NCBI RefSeq assembly: GCF_020497125.1
Contig: NC_059087.1
Coordinates: 18,013,925 to 18,077,924 of the forward strand
Origin: Mauremys mutica
Lineage: Eukaryota; Chordata; Testudines; Geoemydidae
Direction: 5' to 3'
Length of the DNA: 64,000 bases
Shown here: positions 59,901-64,000 of the stretch, one piece after another
How the letters are laid out: each line of letters opens with the position of its first letter
How positions within the stretch are numbered: the first letter of the stretch is position 1
Notes under the pieces: model-generated
Databases searched by the model: none
What the model saw: the letters and a program-made list of their open reading frames with translations, nothing else
Told to the model about the DNA's origin: nothing
Position numbers and translations under genes: made by a program

Positions 59901-60287
59901 CCCTAAATAGATAACATTACAATTAACTATCTGCATATTAGCTTCCTTTTTTAAGCACTATTTTAAAATTAAAGCGGAACCCAAATAAGCATAATACAAA
60001 TAAGTATTCTCCTCCATTAGCTTATACATTCCTTACCACCTCCAGGACAGAGGGACATGAACTGGCAACCTGGCAAACACTTTAAAACTATATCCAGGGA
60101 AGAAGTAGCTGCACAAGTCTTCCAGCCTGCTCAGCTGTTTCAGGGGAAGAGGGGACAATGAATATAGTAAGATGAGCTCTAACATTTTCCTTCGTGGAAT
60201 TTTGGTCACCTTATACCTGACATTTTACCCATCCTACTAGATGCTTCTTCAATGGAAAGAAAATTTCTTTTGTGTAACATATGAGAG

Positions 60288-60685
60288 TTAAGATTTTGTC
60301 GTTATGTGGCTGTCGCTCTGATTGTTCATCTCAGAGCTGAAAAAGTTAAAGGGTGAATCCTCTGCACCTTCATCAGCTCTCAGGCTTTTAGGGTCTCTCA
60401 AGCAGTCTGCCAAGATGTCTCGGGGGTCCCTTAAGAAGACCACCAAGACAGTGATGTTGTCACTGGATCCATTTTCCTTTGCTGCAGCCACCAGTCTCTC
60501 TGCTGCCTTGAGACCATCTCCTTTGTTTTGCTTTAAGTGATCTAGGACCAGATCCACCACGTCATATGGTCTGATGGCATCAAAGAATCCATCGCAGGCC
60601 AGGAGCAAGTAATCTTCAGAACCTGTCAGCTCAAATGAATTACCATCTGCATTTCCAGAGATATAGGGCTTCTGATATATATCAC
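60288..60685 (-). CDS. PPM1F: PPM1F last coding exon
   Basis: Terminal coding exon of protein phosphatase, Mg2+/Mn2+ dependent 1F (POPX2, CaM-kinase phosphatase), a cytosolic PP2C enzyme that dephosphorylates CaMKs and PAK. The acceptor cttctcttgttag precedes GTGATATAT; with the G from the previous exon this restores Gly. It encodes DIYQKPYISG, LTGSEDYLLLACDGFFDAIR (metal-binding Asp of the ACDGxxD motif) and GSSDNITVLVVFLRDP (the DNIT motif with the last metal-binding Asp). The tail (ADEGAEDSPFNFFSSEMNNQ, ending TTKS, stop TAA at 60288-60290) differs from the mammalian tail, which is normal for this variable region. About 132 codons in the exon. Confidence 0.95.
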
Positions 60686-61971
60686 CTAACAAGAGAAGAT
60701 ACAAATCTGATTACTTTATGAGCCATTGCCTCCTCCTTTCTATGATTCCCCAGAGTTGCAATGGTTTCTTTTAGGCCCAGATCATATCCCAGAGATCCAT
60801 GCACAGCTCTCTCAATGCCCCATGAAGGAAGGAGATGGTTGCGGGCTACAGAGCCAGCTGAGAAGGCCTTCAACTCCTAATGATCCCCTGGGATTCATAT
60901 GGATTTAAGGGCATCTGTGGTGTTTTGGGGATGGTACCATGGCTCATTATAACTCTCCTATAGAACAGGATGGTATGAGGAGCTCACCAAGGAAAACCTC
61001 AGATTTTCCTCCCTCAGGAAATGCTGGGATGCTTTGGGCTTTTTTTTTTTTTTTTTTTTTTTGAGAAGTGTGCATCTTGTGAAACCCTTGGAACACCGGG
61101 GAGGAAGCTTATTTTCATTAGCGATGACATGACAGGAATAAGAACATCCCATTGCATGCAGTATAGTGCCCAAATACTTAATTCAACAGTTCTACCTGTA
61201 CACATTCATTTCAACACCAGTGATACAAGCTTACCACTTTCTCAATTAAAAAAAAAAAAAAAAGATACTGTATAAATGCATGATAAGATTCTTCAGTTCA
61301 GCCATTACAATTCTTCACTTACTGCGGTTGCCTAGGGTCTTTTCTCATTTTACTTTAAGTGGCAAGCATCCAAGAAAGTTCTTTCCATGGCATTTGGGAA
61401 TATTAGCATTTAAATGCTAGTGGTCCACTGCTAATGTTTATGTTAGCTATTTGCAGTTTGAAGGATGACAACAATTTGACTTTTGAAACATAGTGAAGAG
61501 AACAACTTGTAGATACTAAAATAAAAAATACTCTAAGGTCAAAAGCTTGTCTCTTTATTTAACAGAAGTTGATCTAATAAGATGTTAACTCACCCTCCTT
61601 ATATAGAGATATTCAGATATCTATCAGATCAGAAGCCAATATTTGCTCTGGTGTCATGTACAATATACTCTGCAAGCTTGTTGGGCTTTCATTTGCAACA
61701 TGATACGTTATTATAAATGTTTCAAAGAAGGAATTGAACTAGTTTTATTTTTTCCTTCAAAAACTGATAAGGGTTGTGCTGACCAAACAATTTAATACTC
61801 CATTATTCAAGCAATTACAATAATAGAAGCAATTTACTCTTTGGCCCAAGCTGGGCAAACACTATAATCTCTTTATTAATGAATGGTTGTCTGCTTATTC
61901 AGCCCCAGGATTTTTTAGATTATGTATTTAAGGATAATTCAATTTTGACTAACTTAGATGGCCTTACTTAC
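60686..61971 (-). other. PPM1F: PPM1F last intron
   Basis: 1,286-bp intron with consensus borders. Contains a 23-T run at 61040-61062 and a 16-A run at 61248-61263, 185 bp apart (see findings). No other feature supported. Confidence 0.9.
61040..61263. repeat. Segment bounded by T23 and A16 runs
   Basis: T run 61040-61062, then 185 bp of unremarkable sequence, then A run 61248-61263. Could be two independent poly(A) tails of oppositely oriented retroinsertions, or expanded mononucleotide repeats. Confidence 0.6.
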
Positions 61972-62065
61972 CAATAGCCCTGGAAACAGCAAGGGTTCCA
62001 TTGACCCGCCAGCAGTCCATGTAGGTCACACAGCCACCTAGGGCTTCTATACGCATTCTCTCATC
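61972..62065 (-). CDS. PPM1F: PPM1F penultimate coding exon
   Basis: 94 bp, too short for a simple open-frame scan. Acceptor ctttcttctag|GATGAG and donor ATTG|gtaagtaagg (61962-61971). It reads [20 protein letters not shown] then [12 protein letters not shown], the PP2C segment in which [15 protein letters not shown] is the conserved family motif. 31 codons plus one base, which joins in phase to the exon ending at 60685. The human protein has FVSH where this has CVTY, an ordinary substitution. Confidence 0.95.
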
Positions 62066-63983
62066 CTAGAAGAAAGAAGCACATCAACTCTTTATACTAA
62101 GAGCATATCCCATATCTCACTAAATTCACTGCTAGCCAGTGTTGCAGAGAAAAATCTTAAATCCCTTCAACTCATATACTTATAGTAGGATGCAAACAGC
62201 TTTATATTTTTAAATAAATGGGAATCAAGAGTGTTCAGAGAAAAATGTGCTTATTAAAAGAGACAGCCTTATTGCAACATTCAGTTGAGTGTACATGAAC
62301 AAGACAAGCCATCTTCCCTATGACTGCATCATTGCTTGTTCGTGAAACAAAAGGGAAGAATCCCTAAGTCATTTCTATAGGAACAAACTGGCAATATCCC
62401 CATCACCGTGCAAATGTTTAAGATTGTGAATGGAAGTAGGAAGAAAAGGATAATTGTAAAGCTAAGGTTTTCAGATGTACATATAAAACGTGCATTTAGA
62501 GGCAAATTTCATTTTCATTAATATAATCCGTATTCCTCAAGCCCTACAAATTTATATTGTTCATACTATAAGGAGAAGGTTCATACAATGCCACCCCTAA
62601 AAACTTGCTACTGCCTTTTCAGTTTGTACATAAATCAGTTTAGTTATATTTGACCTATTTTAATAAAAAGAAATGTAAGATTAATTAAGCCAGTTATGAT
62701 ATTAGACTATTATTGCTTTTTGAATGATGCTATTATGTAAGCCAGGTCTGAAATTAAAACATTAATTAACTAACTCAATGGTAACTTTAAAAAAAAAGTT
62801 ATTTTGTTAATAAAAGGCTTGCAGTTGTAGATTTTTCATGGTTGCTATGTATGCAAAATTCCATAGTACACCTCTACCCCGATAGAATGCGACCTGATAC
62901 AACATGAATTCGGATATAACGCGGTAAAGCAGCGGGGAGCCCCAGGCCCTTTAAAGCAACACTCGAGCCCCGCTGCTTTACTGCGTTATATCCAAATTTG
63001 TGTGGAGCCCCAGGCTCTTTAAATCCCTGCCTGAGCCCTGCTGCCAGAGCGCCGGCGGTGATTTAAAGGGCCCAGGGTTCCCCACAGCAGCTGGAGCACT
63101 GGGCCCTTTAAATCCCCACCAGGGCTCTGGCAGCCGGGCTCGGGTGGTGATTTAAAGGGCCTGGGGCTCTGGCTGCTGTGGGGAGCCCCAGTCCCTTTAA
63201 ATCCCCACCTGAGCCCTGCTGTTGGAGCTCTGGCAGTGATTTAAAGGGACCAGGGCTCCCCACAGTGGCTGGAGCACTGGGCCCTTTGAATCACCGCCAG
63301 GGAAGCTGGTCCAGTCCGGCACGGCATACTGGCAAGACCAAACCCGATATAACACGGTCTCATCTATAAGGTGGTGAGATTTTTTGGCTCCCGAGGACTG
63401 CGTTATATCAGGGTAGAGGTGTACTACAGTTTTCACAAGGTTGTTTTCATTTTTTTTAAAGGCATTCCCAACTGAGAGGACAGATCAAGTCTGTTCTTCA
63501 GCACAATCCTTTTTTCATTTGGAAAAACATGCATTGAGAACACACAACTAGACAGGAGAAAGGCAAGACTGACACATCGTAACTATGCTCCATAACCGTC
63601 CAACTTAAAAGGGATGAAATCACTGAGAAGTAGCTCTATCTAGTCCTGCTAGAGACTTTACATTTAATAGCTGTAACTCATGACCACTTAACAATTGCTA
63701 ACGGACTCTATCCTCATCCATTGCAAGGATGAGATCAGCCACCAATACATCAGCTCAGTTTGTCATTCTAATTATAGACTTGCATATGTGCCACACTCCA
63801 TGGAATCTAGAGATTCCAAATAGTTCCAAGGCTACTTAGAGACCTTTTTTATAACCTGTTTACAAAAGAGAGCAGTTCAGTGTCAGCTGGTAGTTGGCCA
63901 GGTCTTCATTTAAAGAGATTAAGTGAGCTAAAAGTAAATTAATTACAGCCATCAGAGGAGAGAGCCAAAGAAAACAAGCTTAC
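62066..63983 (-). other. PPM1F: PPM1F penultimate intron
   Basis: 1,918-bp intron with consensus borders, containing the 553-bp TA-flanked element at 62869-63421. The remainder is AT-rich unique sequence. Confidence 0.9.
62869..63421. mobile_element. TA-flanked MITE (Tc1/mariner-like), long form with internal repeats
   Basis: 553 bp with ends cacctctaccccgatagaat / tatatcagggtagaggtg, flanked by TA at 62867-62868 and 63422-63423. The same terminal family as 16021-16208, but the interior (62940-63300) is a GC-rich array of inverted and direct repeats built on gccccaggccctttaaa and tgatttaaagggcccagg modules. Non-coding. Confidence 0.82.
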
Positions 63984-64000
63984 TTCTCTTTCAGGTTTGT
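63984..64000 (-). CDS. PPM1F: PPM1F upstream exon, partial at window edge
   Basis: The last 17 bases of an exon before a gtaagc donor (63978-63983). They read (H)KPERE and continue in phase into [11 protein letters not shown] of the next exon, as in PPM1F (LMEPHKPEREDER context). The rest of the exon lies beyond position 64000. Confidence 0.85.

Larger units (their letters stand above)
51600..60287 (-). other. PPM1F: Downstream flank of PPM1F, possible long 3' UTR
   Basis: From the PPM1F stop towards lower coordinates. Candidate minus-strand AATAAA signals lie at 58793-58798 (followed by a gtgtttgttt GU-rich stretch, giving a 3' UTR of about 1.5 kb) and at 51622-51627 (giving about 8.7 kb). 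The stretch has few repeats (a SINE-like repeat at 56683, a CR1-like tail at 52570, a CT run at 56001) and no other convincing gene. Which signal is used cannot be decided here. Confidence 0.4.

Noticed and set aside
60322..60540. Plus-strand 72-codon open frame
   Set aside because: Antisense shadow of the PPM1F last exon.

Overview
This is a vertebrate, almost certainly turtle (Testudines), genomic window. The coding content is two same-strand genes in the order known from other amniotes. On the minus strand lie the first coding exon of MAPK1 (ERK2; 20502-20644, with CpG-island promoter to about 20965) and the 3' end of PPM1F (POPX2/CaMKP, a PP2C phosphatase; exons at 60288-60685, 61972-62065 and 63984 to beyond the window end). 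The turtle assignment rests on the repeats: abundant CR1 LINEs and no L1, a tRNA-headed SINE with a CR1 tail of the tortoise type, hAT/Harbinger/mariner-like MITEs, and a roughly 800-bp ERV LTR I associate with turtles. The species cannot be named.

Layout. 1-20501 is MAPK1 intron 1; exon 2 is not in the window. It holds a hAT-like MITE (693-816), an old CR1 (about 4275-8400) interrupted by a younger CR1 tail (4923-5438), a solo LTR with a CTCTG target duplication (5584-6388) and a CR1 with a 5' inversion (6652-7538), two hAT copies with clean 8-bp duplications (8921-9232, 10352-10662), an L2/L3-type LINE relic (about 11200-12780), a TA-flanked MITE (16021-16208), a Harbinger-type MITE (16594-16776) and a MIR. 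20180-20970 is the MAPK1 CpG island. About 21035-24890 is a decayed Ty3/Gypsy element (minus strand, gag-PR-RT-RNaseH-IN recognisable) that begins about 70 bp from the CpG island and carries a nested SINE and a tRNA-Arg-like gene.

25000-60287 is the MAPK1-PPM1F interval. It has SINEs, MIRs, palindromic elements, an L2/L3-type relic, two old CR1 tails, and a young CR1 (about 35723-39250, minus) with an intact 991-codon ORF2 preceded by the esterase-domain end of ORF1. At 31278-33219 on the plus strand there are three exon-like open segments with splice-site-like borders that I cannot assign. This is the least explained signal in the window. The lower-repeat stretch 51600-60287 may include PPM1F 3' UTR.

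The two genes are related only as neighbours: MAPK1 is the terminal kinase of the RAS-RAF-MEK cascade, and PPM1F dephosphorylates CaM kinases and PAK. The window shows no bacterial-type operon, CRISPR array or plasmid feature.
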